From Nitrospira sp. (lineage in GTDB: Bacteria > Nitrospirota > Nitrospiria > Nitrospirales > Nitrospiraceae): a DNA stretch of 64,000 nt. This document shows positions 16,553 to 24,762 of the stretch, piece after piece. The stretch lies in the NCBI GenBank assembly GCA_030653545.1, contig JAURZE010000005.1, forward strand, positions 62,001 through 126,000, read 5' to 3'. The notes beneath the pieces are model-generated. The model did no database searches and had not been told where the DNA came from. It saw nothing but the letters and a program-made list of their open reading frames with translations. A program made the position numbers and the translations under genes. Position 1 is the first letter of the stretch. Each line of letters opens with the position of its first letter.

Positions 16553-16845
16553 TGGAGACCGCCGTGATCGGGTTGACGATTTTCGTGCTGGCCCTCTTTG
16601 CGGGATTCGAAATCATCACGAAAGTGCCGCCTACGCTTCATACGCCGCTCATGTCAGGAGCGAACGCGATTTCGGGGATTACGCTCGTCGGGGCGTTGCT
16701 GGCTGCCGGGTCTGAACGAGACCTGCTCATGAGCGCGCTGGGATTTGTCGCCGTGGTGTTTGCCACGATCAATGTGGTGGGCGGGTTTCTCGTGACGCAT
16801 CGGATGCTGGCGATGTTCAGACCTCGCCCGAAGAGGGTACCATGA
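16549..16845 (+). CDS. pntA2: NAD(P) transhydrogenase, alpha subunit part 2 (membrane segment)
   Basis: The 98-residue product has three hydrophobic spans and the family block PPTLHTPLMSGANAISGI, followed by a basic C-terminus (LAMFRPRPKRVP). It is the membrane part of the alpha subunit and forms the proton channel with PntB. It overlaps both neighbours by 4 bp (ATGA junctions at 16549 and 16842). Confidence 0.92.
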   Translation: MMETAVIGLTIFVLALFAGFEIITKVPPTLHTPLMSGANAISGITLVGALLAAGSERDLLMSALGFVAVVFATINVVGGFLVTHRMLAMFRPRPKRVP

Positions 16846-18230
16846 ACGCCGCATTCATCAATCTCGGCTACCTGGGCGTCTCGGCCCTCTTTGTGGTGGG
16901 GCTGAAGGGGCTCGCGCATCCGCGCACGGCGGCCCGCGGGAATGTGCTGGGCTCGCTGGGAATGTTCCTGGCCGTCGTACTAACGCTGCTCGATCGGCGC
17001 ATTCTGGGCTTCCAGACGATCGTTGTTGCGCTGTTGATTGGATCGGTCATCGGCGCGACGCTGGCGCTGAAGATCCAAATGACCGCCATGCCGCAAATGG
17101 TCGCCGTGCTGAACGGGTTGGGCGGCGGCGCGTCTGTCCTTGTGGCCGGAGCCGGGCTGTTGGAGAACCAGGATGCGGCCATCGCGACGCTCAGCCATTT
17201 CACCGCGGCCGCAGTCGCCTCCGGTGTGATCGGCGCGGTGACGTTCTGGGGCAGTCTCGTGGCCTTTGCCAAGTTGCAAGCCCTCATCACCGAGAGCGCC
17301 GTTCGGTTTCCCGGCCAATACGCGATCAACGCCGGACTGGCCATCGCCGCTGGGGGACTTGGACTCTGGCTGTTGCTGACACCTGAACCTCATGCCGCCT
17401 ACTGGCTCGTCGTGGCCGTCTCGTCGTTGCTCGGCCTGTTGCTCGTGCTGCCGGTCGGTGGGGCCGACATGCCGGTGATCATCGCCTTGCTCAATTCCTG
17501 CTCCGGGCTGGCCGCTGCTGCGACAGGCTTTGTGCTCAACAACAACGTGTTGATTATTGCCGGGTCGCTGGTGGGCGCGTCGGGATTCATTCTCACCCAG
17601 ATCATGTGTCGGGCGATGAACCGATCGCTTCTGGACGTGATGGTTGGATTCGCTCCGCCTGCGCCGAAGGGCCGGGTGGATGCAGACCTCTACGCGGGTC
17701 GAGTGAAGACCGGCTCGCCGGAAGAAGTCGCCTGGCTCTTCGATGCCGCGCGCCGGGTGGTGATCGTGCCTGGTTATGGGATGGCCGTCTCCCAGGCCCA
17801 GCATAGCGTGGCGCACCTCGCCGAACTGTTGCGTGGCCGTGGCATCGAGGTCGAATTCGCCATCCATCCGGTGGCCGGACGCATGCCTGGGCATATGAAC
17901 GTGCTGCTCGCGGAGGCGAATGTCCCCTACGAGTTGCTGAAAGATCTCGACGAAAGCAATCCCACGTTTGAGCAGACGGATGTGGCGCTCGTCATCGGGG
18001 CCAACGACGTGGTCAATCCGCTGGCACGAACCGACCCCACGAGCCCCCTCGCGGGCATGCCGATCCTCGATGTGGACAAGGCGCGGACGGTCGTGGTGAT
18101 CAAGCGCAGCCTGAGTCCGGGTTTTGCGGGCATTCCCAATCCGTTGTTCGCCGCCGACAAGACGATCATGCTGTTCGGCGACGGCCGAGCGATGGTGCAA
18201 GCGGTGCTGAAAGTGTTGAGGGAAGGCTGA
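16842..18230 (+). CDS. pntB: NAD(P) transhydrogenase, beta subunit
   Basis: The 462-residue protein has about eight to nine membrane spans (residues 1-265) followed by the NADP(H)-binding domain III. Domain III shows the canonical motifs GYGMAVSQAQHSVAHL, GRMPGHMNVLLAEANVPYE, IGANDVVNP and KRSLSPGFAGIPNPLF. With the two alpha polypeptides it forms a complete proton-translocating transhydrogenase in the cytoplasmic membrane. A 28-bp gap separates it from hydG. All of the expected catalytic blocks are intact, so the enzyme is probably functional. Confidence 0.94.
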   Translation: MNAAFINLGYLGVSALFVVGLKGLAHPRTAARGNVLGSLGMFLAVVLTLLDRRILGFQTIVVALLIGSVIGATLALKIQMTAMPQMVAVLNGLGGGASVLVAGAGLLENQDAAIATLSHFTAAAVASGVIGAVTFWGSLVAFAKLQALITESAVRFPGQYAINAGLAIAAGGLGLWLLLTPEPHAAYWLVVAVSSLLGLLLVLPVGGADMPVIIALLNSCSGLAAAATGFVLNNNVLIIAGSLVGASGFILTQIMCRAMNRSLLDVMVGFAPPAPKGRVDADLYAGRVKTGSPEEVAWLFDAARRVVIVPGYGMAVSQAQHSVAHLAELLRGRGIEVEFAIHPVAGRMPGHMNVLLAEANVPYELLKDLDESNPTFEQTDVALVIGANDVVNPLARTDPTSPLAGMPILDVDKARTVVVIKRSLSPGFAGIPNPLFAADKTIMLFGDGRAMVQAVLKVLREG

Positions 18231-18258
18231 TGAGTTCTGGTCCAGTAAATAGGGAGCC

Positions 18259-19128
18259 ATGATGACGCCATTCTCACAGGCCACCGGGAACCCCGCGGCC
18301 AATCCTTATCTGATCCAGGCGGCCACCATTGTGGATAAGATCCGGGAAGCGGAGGGGATCGACACGTATCGATTGCGCTTCGTCGATGAGCAGGTGCGGC
18401 GGAGCTTTCGGTTCGCGGCCGGTCAGTTCAATATGGTCTATCTGTTCGGGGTCGGCGAGGTGGCGATCTCGATCGTCTCGGACCCGGATGAACCGCAGTG
18501 CCTGGATCATACGATCCGCGTCGTGGGACGAGTGACGAACGCGATGGCGCGATTGCAGCCGGGCGACGAGCTGGGCCTCCGCGGGCCGTTCGGGCAGGGG
18601 TGGCCGCTCGACGGCGCGCAGGGCAACGACGTGGTGATCGTGACCGGCGGGCTGGGCTGCGCGCCGGTAGTCGGCGCCATTGAATATATCTTCCGTCGGC
18701 GCACCCAGTATGGAAGCGTGAAGATTCTGCATGGGGTCAAGACGCCGCACGACCTGCTCTATCGGGAGCGGTTCGATGCGTGGCGGCGGCATCCTGATAC
18801 CGAGGTATTGTTGACGAGCGACCAGCCCGACAAGACGTGGCGTTATCATATCGGTGTCGTGACCGAATTGTTCGAACAAGTCCGAGTGGATCCCGCTCGA
18901 ACGATCGTCTTGATGTGCGGACCGGAGATCATGATGCGCCTAGGCGTGCCGATCTTGATGCAACGCGGGATTCCGGCGACCGCGATCTATGTCTCGCTGG
19001 AGCGGCATATGGAATGCGGAATTGGCCTGTGCGGCCATTGTCAGATGGGTCCATACTTTTTGTGCAAGGACGGTCCGGTGATGCGCTACGATCGGGTCGC
19101 GCCGTGGTTGGGACGGACTGGTGTGTGA
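18259..19128 (+). CDS. hydG: Group 3b hydrogenase gamma subunit, FAD/NAD(P)-binding oxidoreductase
   Basis: The 289-residue protein resembles the gamma subunit of sulfhydrogenase and ferredoxin:NADP reductase-like proteins. An N-terminal FAD barrel (FAAGQFNMVYLFGVGEVAISI, near 52-72) is followed by a nucleotide-binding domain (VIVTGGLGCAPVVGAIEYI). A C-terminal [2Fe-2S] site, MECGIGLCGHCQMG...C, lies near 252-270. It transfers electrons between NADP(H) and the iron-sulfur chain of HydB/HydD. Two ATG codons (18259, 18262) follow AGGGAGCC. It is separated from the other electron-transfer subunit gene hydB by the pnt genes, whereas classical operons have hydB-hydG adjacent. Confidence 0.9.
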   Translation: MMTPFSQATGNPAANPYLIQAATIVDKIREAEGIDTYRLRFVDEQVRRSFRFAAGQFNMVYLFGVGEVAISIVSDPDEPQCLDHTIRVVGRVTNAMARLQPGDELGLRGPFGQGWPLDGAQGNDVVIVTGGLGCAPVVGAIEYIFRRRTQYGSVKILHGVKTPHDLLYRERFDAWRRHPDTEVLLTSDQPDKTWRYHIGVVTELFEQVRVDPARTIVLMCGPEIMMRLGVPILMQRGIPATAIYVSLERHMECGIGLCGHCQMGPYFLCKDGPVMRYDRVAPWLGRTGV

Positions 19129-19131
19129 ACA

Positions 19132-19221
19132 GTGATGGGTGACGAGTGATCGGTAGAGAGGAAGCACGGAGTGCCGAGTCCACAACGCATCACCCATCAC
19201 CGATCACCGATCACCGATCAC
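19132..19221 (+). repeat. Inverted heptamer arrays between hydG and hydD
   Basis: Three tandem heptamers of the form GTGAYNN (gtgatgg, gtgacga, gtgatcg) at 19132-19152 are followed by five of the reverse form NNATCAC (gcatcac, ccatcac, and three cgatcac) at 19187-19221. The two arrays are inverted and can pair to form a stem-loop with a 34-base loop, just upstream of the hydD start at 19242. No T-tract follows. It may be a REP-like element or may affect mRNA processing within the operon. Confidence 0.6.
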
Positions 19222-19241
19222 GAGGATGGGATTACGTCGCT

Positions 19242-20084
19242 ATGAGTGACAAGAACAAAGTCAAACCGCTCGTGACGCCCATGCGGCCCAAGCTCGGCAT
19301 CTTCAAGTTCGCCTCGTGCGACGGCTGTCAGCTTAGCATCTTGAATTTAGAGGATGATCTGCTCGCGTTAGGGCAGGCCTTGGACATTGCCTACTTTCCC
19401 GAAGCCTCCAGCGACATGAGAGAGGGGCCCTACGACATCGCGTTGGTTGAAGGCTCCATCACCACGCCGGAGGATGCGCATCGGATTCTGTCCGTGCGAG
19501 AGCAAGCCACGGTGTTGATCACGATCGGCGCCTGCGCCACGGCGGGCGGGATTCAAGCGTTGCGCAACTGGGCGGATGTCGACGCTTTCAAGCGGGCGGT
19601 TTATCCCAGCCCGCAGTACATCCAGAGCCTGAGCACCTCGACGGCGATCTCGGAACATGTGCGCGTCGACTTCGAACTGTGGGGCTGCCCCATCGACAAA
19701 GCACAATTGCTCCGGGTGCTCACCGATCTATTAGCGGGTGTGCAGCCACGGCTGCCGACACATAGTGTGTGCATTGAATGTAAACGCCGTGAGATCGTCT
19801 GCGTCATGGTCGCCAAGGGTATCCCCTGCCTCGGGCCGGTGACTCGAACCGGGTGCGGCGCGATTTGTCCGAGTATGGGCCGAGACTGTTACGGCTGTTT
19901 CGGCCCGGCCGAAGGGATGCATGAAGGTCCCGGACTCCCTCCGAATACGGCCTCGCTGGCCAAAGAGTTTCACCAGAGACTCAACCTCATTCCGGTCGAG
20001 GTATTGCGCCGGTTCCGCGGCATCAATGGTGCGGTGAAACCGTTCAGGGAGGAAAGCCAGGCGTGGGAACGCAACGAAGCGTGA
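19242..20084 (+). CDS. hydD: Group 3b [NiFe] hydrogenase delta (small) subunit
   Basis: From the ATG at 19242 the protein is 280 residues and begins [11 protein letters not shown]. The frame is open further upstream, but those residues come from the heptamer repeats. The hydrogenase small-subunit signature is [17 protein letters not shown] (Cys near 25 and 28), followed by [17 protein letters not shown]-terminal Cys-rich region ([33 protein letters not shown]) provides ligands for the proximal and further iron-sulfur clusters. No Tat leader is present, as expected for a cytoplasmic group 3 enzyme. It pairs with HydA just downstream. Confidence 0.92.
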   Translation: MSDKNKVKPLVTPMRPKLGIFKFASCDGCQLSILNLEDDLLALGQALDIAYFPEASSDMREGPYDIALVEGSITTPEDAHRILSVREQATVLITIGACATAGGIQALRNWADVDAFKRAVYPSPQYIQSLSTSTAISEHVRVDFELWGCPIDKAQLLRVLTDLLAGVQPRLPTHSVCIECKRREIVCVMVAKGIPCLGPVTRTGCGAICPSMGRDCYGCFGPAEGMHEGPGLPPNTASLAKEFHQRLNLIPVEVLRRFRGINGAVKPFREESQAWERNEA

Positions 20085-20127
20085 AGCGTCCGTTGTCGAA
20101 CCTCATTTGCCATGTGAGTGTGTAGGC

Positions 20128-21435
20128 ATGAGTGAGTCAAAAGAAACCAAAACCAGAACCATCGCGGTCGACTTGATTGCACGCGTCGAAGGCGAAGGCG
20201 CGCTCCGTGTCACCGTGAAAGACGGTGTCGTGCAGGATGTCGAGCTGAGGATCTTCGAGCCGCCGCGGTTCTTCGAAGCCTTTTTGGTAGGCCGGCATTA
20301 CGACGAGGTGCCGGACATCGTGGCGCGGATTTGCGGCATCTGTCCTGTGGCTTACCAGATGAGCGCCGTTCATGCGCTGGAGCAGATCTTCGCGGTGAGC
20401 GTGGAGGGGGCGCTACGGGATTTGCGGCGGATGATCTACTGCGGCGAGTGGATCGAGAGCCATACGCTCCATGTCTACATGCTTCACGCGCCGGATTTTC
20501 TTGGTTATGCCAGCGCCATCGCGATGGCCAAAGACCATCCGGAGATTGTGACCCGTGGCCTACGGCTCAAGAAAGCCGGCAATGCCCTGATGACCCTGCT
20601 GGGTGGGCGCTCCGTGCACCCGGTCTCGGTGAAGGTCGGTGGGTTTTCGCGCGTGCCGCTACGCCGTGAACTGGAGGGTCTGAAAGAAGAACTCTTGTGG
20701 GCACGTGACGCGGCGGTGGAGACCGTCCGCTGGGTTGCGGGATTCGACTATCCTGATTTTGCACAGGACTATACCTTTGTCGCGCTTCGTCCTCCCGATG
20801 AGTATCCCTTCAACGAGGGACCGATCCTGTCCAGTGGCGGAGTAAAGATTTCCGCAGTGGAGTTCGAGCACCATTTCAGGGAAGAGCAGGCGCCCTATTC
20901 TACAGCCCTCCAATGCAGACTCAACGGAGCCAGCTATTTGGTGGGGCCGTTGGCGCGCCTGAACCTCAATCACGACCATCTGTCGCCCCTGGGGAAGCTA
21001 GCCTTGGCGGACACGAGACTGTCTCTGCCTCTGTGCAATCCCTTTCACGCGATCGTGGCCCGCTCCGTCGAAATCCTGTATGCGATCGAGGAGACGCTGC
21101 GGATCATCGACAGGTACGAGCCGCCACCCAGCCCTTCGGTCCCGGTGACCGTGCGCGCCGGCACCGGCATGGCGTGCACCGAAGCGCCGAGAGGAATCCT
21201 CTATCATCGGTATCGGGTGGATGGTGACGGCCTGATCCGCGAAGCCAAGATCGTTCCGCCCACCTCGCAGAACCAGCGCCGGATCGAAGAGGATCTGCGC
21301 GCCTATCTGCCGAGTGTGTTGGATCTCTCGAATGAGCAAGCGGCTATGGGATGCGAAAAAGTCATCCGCTGCTATGACCCTTGCATCTCCTGCGCGACGC
21401 ATTTTTTGAAGTTGGATATACAGCGTGACAGGTGA
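20128..21435 (+). CDS. hydA: Group 3b [NiFe] hydrogenase alpha (large, catalytic) subunit
   Basis: The 435-residue protein carries both nickel-binding motifs of [NiFe] hydrogenases: RICGICPVA near 67-75, and DPCISCATH near 417-425. A C-terminal tail of ten residues follows the conserved His; this is the part removed by the maturation protease encoded next. I prefer the ATG at 20128 (MSESKETKT) to the one at 20107, which would add seven atypical residues. The enzyme would oxidise or evolve H2 at the Ni-Fe site, coupled to NADP(H). All four Cys ligands are present, so a catalytic centre can form. Confidence 0.94.
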   Translation: MSESKETKTRTIAVDLIARVEGEGALRVTVKDGVVQDVELRIFEPPRFFEAFLVGRHYDEVPDIVARICGICPVAYQMSAVHALEQIFAVSVEGALRDLRRMIYCGEWIESHTLHVYMLHAPDFLGYASAIAMAKDHPEIVTRGLRLKKAGNALMTLLGGRSVHPVSVKVGGFSRVPLRRELEGLKEELLWARDAAVETVRWVAGFDYPDFAQDYTFVALRPPDEYPFNEGPILSSGGVKISAVEFEHHFREEQAPYSTALQCRLNGASYLVGPLARLNLNHDHLSPLGKLALADTRLSLPLCNPFHAIVARSVEILYAIEETLRIIDRYEPPPSPSVPVTVRAGTGMACTEAPRGILYHRYRVDGDGLIREAKIVPPTSQNQRRIEEDLRAYLPSVLDLSNEQAAMGCEKVIRCYDPCISCATHFLKLDIQRDR

Positions 21436-21438
21436 CGC

Positions 21439-21930
21439 ATGACAAGTGTTGGAGCACGACACCCCGTGCGCATCATCGGAGTCGGCAATCTGTTCAGGGG
21501 GGATGATGCGGCGGGGCTGCTAGCCGCGCGGCGATTGAAAGCCCTGGTGGGGGACCGCGCCGACGTGATTGAAGCGGAGCTGGCCGGTCTCGATGTGCTG
21601 GACTTGATGGCAGAGGCTTCAGCCGTCATCCTGATCGATGCGGCAAGGAGCGGCCAGCCTGCGGGAACGATCCATCGTCTCAATGCGTCCGCCGGGCCGA
21701 TCTCGGCAGACCTGTTCCCTCATTCGACGCACGTCCTTAATGCGGTGGACGCGATTGAGATAGGCCGTACATTGGGGCTCCTTCCGCCCCGCGTGATCGT
21801 CTACGGGGTGGAGGTCGGTGACACTACGGCCGGCAACGATCTGTCTCCGGCGGTTGCTGAAGTATTGGATCAGGTTGTCGAGCGAGTCGTGCATGAGTTG
21901 GAGGGGCTCTCGTGCACGAGTGGCAGCTGA
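21439..21930 (+). CDS. [NiFe] hydrogenase maturation protease (HyaD/HycI family)
   Basis: The 163-residue protein has the peptidase M52 plan: IGVGNLFRGDDAAGLLAARRL at residues 14-34, with the Asp used for nickel sensing, a central DVIEAELAGLDVLDLM and a later HxxxxNAVDAIEIG block. It cleaves the C-terminal tail of the large subunit after nickel insertion. It starts three bases after hydA stops and overlaps hypA by 19 bp, so it is in the same transcription unit and HydA is its likely substrate. Confidence 0.9.
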   Translation: MTSVGARHPVRIIGVGNLFRGDDAAGLLAARRLKALVGDRADVIEAELAGLDVLDLMAEASAVILIDAARSGQPAGTIHRLNASAGPISADLFPHSTHVLNAVDAIEIGRTLGLLPPRVIVYGVEVGDTTAGNDLSPAVAEVLDQVVERVVHELEGLSCTSGS

Positions 21931-22292
21931 TGGCCCAAGTAGTCAAGATGGTGGAGGAGGCGCTCCGCCAGGCTCCCTCTGCGAGACCGTCGGTCGTGAG
22001 GCTCAAGGTCAGTACGCAGTCTCATTTCTTCGAGCACGATGCGGCGGCGTTGCAGTCGGTCTTTGCTGCGGCCGCAGAGGGGACGATTGCTGAGCGGGCC
22101 GTGCTGGAGATTCTGCCGGTTCCCGTCACCGGCCACTGCCGGCTGTGCGGGACTGCCTGCGAGATGAAAGCGCTGCTGCAATGTTGCCCAGGTTGCGGGG
22201 CGGCAAACTTGGATGCGGAGCCAGTCCCCGACGTGGTGCTTCACGAGGTGGTGGTGGAGGGTGACGACCCAGGTGTTCAGACTGAAGGCTGA
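21912..22292 (+). CDS. hypA: Hydrogenase nickel metallochaperone HypA
   Basis: This 126-residue protein starts with GTG and reads MHEW, keeping the His2-Glu3 nickel-binding N-terminus that is diagnostic of HypA. The zinc-binding loop has CRLCGTACEMK and CCPGCG near residues 78-97. It delivers nickel to the hydrogenase large subunit, normally with the GTPase HypB, for which no gene is seen in this window. The start lies inside the protease gene. A short dyad (22286-22342) overlaps its stop codon. Confidence 0.88.
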   Translation: MHEWQLMAQVVKMVEEALRQAPSARPSVVRLKVSTQSHFFEHDAAALQSVFAAAAEGTIAERAVLEILPVPVTGHCRLCGTACEMKALLQCCPGCGAANLDAEPVPDVVLHEVVVEGDDPGVQTEG

Positions 22293-22342
22293 AGTGGTTT
22301 GGAATTTCGAACTCCGGCCTTCAGCCTGAACCCCTTCAGCCT
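22286..22342 (+). repeat. Dyad between hypA and hypF
   Basis: The arm AGGCTGAAG at 22286-22294 overlaps the hypA stop. Its reverse complement CTTCAGCCT occurs twice, at 22319-22327 and 22334-22342, giving two alternative hairpins. There is no poly-T, so it is not a classical intrinsic terminator. It may attenuate or stabilise the hyp mRNA, or be a dispersed palindromic repeat. Confidence 0.5.
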
Positions 22343-22370
22343 ACCTACCTGAGTAGTTTACGGTGGAGGA

Positions 22371-24701
22371 ATGAAACAAGACATCATTGTTCGCCTGCGT
22401 GTCACCGTGGAGGGAACGGTCCAGGGGGTTGGATTCAGGCCGTTCACTTTCCGTGTCGCGCAACAACTTGGCGTGGCCGGGTGGATCACAAACAGCTCTT
22501 GTGGTGCGCTGCTGGAACTGGAGGGGCCGGTTGGTGCCGTGGAGACATTTCTCGTGCGCCTGCAGACGGAAGCGCCAGCGACAGCGAAGGTCGATCGGCT
22601 GACCGTAGAGCCGGCGAGCCCGATGGGAGAGACTGTCTTCGGGATTCGAGACAGTGAAGGCGCGGGTGCGCGGCGCCTGGTGGTGCCGCCCGATCTCGCG
22701 ATCTGTGCCGATTGCCTGCGTGAGCTGAGCGATCCAATGGATCGGCGCTATCGCTATCCTTTTCTCACCTGTACCCAATGTGGCCCACGCGTCAGCCTCA
22801 TCACGGACATTCCCTATGATCGCGCCAACACCACGATGAGCCGGTTCGAGCTCTGCATGAGCTGTCGAGTCGAGTACGAAGATCCGACGAACCGTCGCTT
22901 CCATGCCGAACCGATCGCCTGTCCGGCTTGTGGCCCTCGGTTGGCCTTGTGGGATGTTCAGGGACACGAGGTGGCTCGTGAACAGGAAGCTTTGCAGCAG
23001 GCCTGCGAGATCATTCGACAGGGTGGGATTGTTGCGGTCAAAGGAATCGGCGGATTTCAGCTGTGGGTGGATGCCTGCTCGGATACAGCCGTGCAACGGT
23101 TGCGCCTCCGCAAGACAAGACCGGACAAACCCTTCGCGGTCTTATTTTCATCTGTTTCCGCGGTACGAGAATCATGCTCTGTTGCTCCGGAAGAAGAAGT
23201 CGTGCTGCTCTCTCCGGGAGCGCCGATTGTGCTGCTGCGGCAGCGCAATCATTCTGGGTTGGCCCCATCGGTGTCCTCCAACACCCCCTTCGTCGGTGCC
23301 ATGGTGCCGTCCAGCCCGCTCCACCATCTGCTGATGACGGAGTGGCAAGGTCCGGCAGTCGCCACCAGCGGCAACCGCTCCGACGAACCCATCGTGATCG
23401 ATGAACAGGAGGCGCTCGTTCGGCTCGCCGGGATCGCGGATGCGTTCCTGGTTCACGATCGAGCGATCGCGCGGCCGGTTGATGATTCAGTCGTGCGTGT
23501 GGTCGAGGGCGAGCAGTTGATCCTCCGGCGAGCGAGGGGCTATGTGCCTCGCTCGATCAGAGTGCAGGCGCCCCTTACGAACGGGAGCGCGATGGTCCCG
23601 ATTCTCGCGGTCGGGGGCCATCTCAAGAACACGATCGCGTTGGCGTATGGCGATCGGGTCATGCTGAGCCAGCACCTTGGCGATCTGTCTACGCTGGAGG
23701 CTTTCGAGGCGTTTCGCCGCGCCGTCGATGATCTGCAACGGCTGCTTGCTGTCCAGCCCCAACTGGTAGCCTGCGATCTTCACCCCGACTATCGATCAAC
23801 CATCTTCGCGCAGGAATTCGCCGAGCGCCACGCGGTCCCGCTCGTTCGGGTGCAACACCATCACGCCCATGTCGCCGCCTGTATGGCCGAGCACAACTTA
23901 GACGGCGAGGTGCTGGGCGTGGCCTGGGACGGGGGGGGCTATGGTTCCGACGGCACGATCTGGGGAGGCGAATTTCTCATCGCGGGGTATCCAGGCTTCA
24001 GGCGTCTCGCCCATCTTCGACCGTTTCGCCTGCCGGGCGGAGAGGCGGCTATGCGCAAACCCTGGCGCTGCGCCTTCTCAGTCCTCTGGGAGACCTATGG
24101 AGAGAAGGGAGCCGTTGAAGCGTGTGCTGCCCGGCAATCAGTGAAAGGGGAAGGCGACGCTCTTGCGGCCCTGCTGCACAGAGGGATTGCCTCACCCTGG
24201 ACCACCAGCATGGGACGACTCTTCGATGCGGTGTCGTCGATTGCTGGCTTGTGTGATGAAGCCAGTTTTGAAGGGCAGGCGGCCATGGCTCTGGAGTTCG
24301 CGGCGGAACGGTATGAAAAGAATGCTCCCGGAGATGAGACGGGCTCCCTGTTCGCTATCACAAGAGGTGAGGACAACCCGGCCATGTGGGTCGCTGACTG
24401 GCGACCGCTGATCGAGTCGCTTATCAAGGAGCGGCGCGAAGGAAGTAGTTCCGAGCGGATCGCGTATCGGTTCCATCTTGCGTTGGCGGATCTGATCGGT
24501 CAGATTGCGGAGCACGCTGCGTTGCCGCGTGTGGTGCTGACCGGCGGATGCTTTCAGAATGTCCTGTTGCTTCGGCTCGCGCGTCGCCGATTAGAGCAAG
24601 CAGGGTTTACCGTCTACAGCCATCGCCAGGTGCCGCCCAACGATGGGGGGCTCTCGCTGGGCCAGGCGGTCGTGGCGGCACACGGGTCCGGTGAGGAGTG
24701 A
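22371..24701 (+). CDS. hypF: Carbamoyltransferase HypF (CN-ligand synthesis)
   Basis: The 776-residue protein has all HypF domains in order: N-terminal acylphosphatase (VEGTVQGVGFRPFTFRVAQ, residues about 10-95), zinc-finger region with CADC, CTQCGP, CMSC and CPACGP (about 112-187), YrdC-like domain (KGIGGFQLWVDA..., about 200-385) and Kae1-like domain with QHHHAHVAACMAE and WDGGGYGSDG (about 495-530). It carbamoylates the HypE C-terminal Cys, using carbamoyl phosphate and ATP. The length is normal. A fossil of the same 3' end is found at 26546-26632, beyond the next gene. Confidence 0.95.
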   Translation: MKQDIIVRLRVTVEGTVQGVGFRPFTFRVAQQLGVAGWITNSSCGALLELEGPVGAVETFLVRLQTEAPATAKVDRLTVEPASPMGETVFGIRDSEGAGARRLVVPPDLAICADCLRELSDPMDRRYRYPFLTCTQCGPRVSLITDIPYDRANTTMSRFELCMSCRVEYEDPTNRRFHAEPIACPACGPRLALWDVQGHEVAREQEALQQACEIIRQGGIVAVKGIGGFQLWVDACSDTAVQRLRLRKTRPDKPFAVLFSSVSAVRESCSVAPEEEVVLLSPGAPIVLLRQRNHSGLAPSVSSNTPFVGAMVPSSPLHHLLMTEWQGPAVATSGNRSDEPIVIDEQEALVRLAGIADAFLVHDRAIARPVDDSVVRVVEGEQLILRRARGYVPRSIRVQAPLTNGSAMVPILAVGGHLKNTIALAYGDRVMLSQHLGDLSTLEAFEAFRRAVDDLQRLLAVQPQLVACDLHPDYRSTIFAQEFAERHAVPLVRVQHHHAHVAACMAEHNLDGEVLGVAWDGGGYGSDGTIWGGEFLIAGYPGFRRLAHLRPFRLPGGEAAMRKPWRCAFSVLWETYGEKGAVEACAARQSVKGEGDALAALLHRGIASPWTTSMGRLFDAVSSIAGLCDEASFEGQAAMALEFAAERYEKNAPGDETGSLFAITRGEDNPAMWVADWRPLIESLIKERREGSSSERIAYRFHLALADLIGQIAEHAALPRVVLTGGCFQNVLLLRLARRRLEQAGFTVYSHRQVPPNDGGLSLGQAVVAAHGSGEE

Positions 24702-24762
24702 AGCATGGGGAGTGAGGAGCGGAAAAGCTTCATGGAAAGTTGGCAGATGTGAGGGATAACAC

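Noticed and set aside
16980-18302. Minus-strand open frame opposite pntB (440 codons)
   Set aside because: Antisense shadow. pntB motifs are complete on the plus strand.
19187-19221. Possible CRISPR array
   Set aside because: The repeats are 7 bases, directly adjacent and without spacers; they form an inverted stem with the left array and do not resemble CRISPR repeats.
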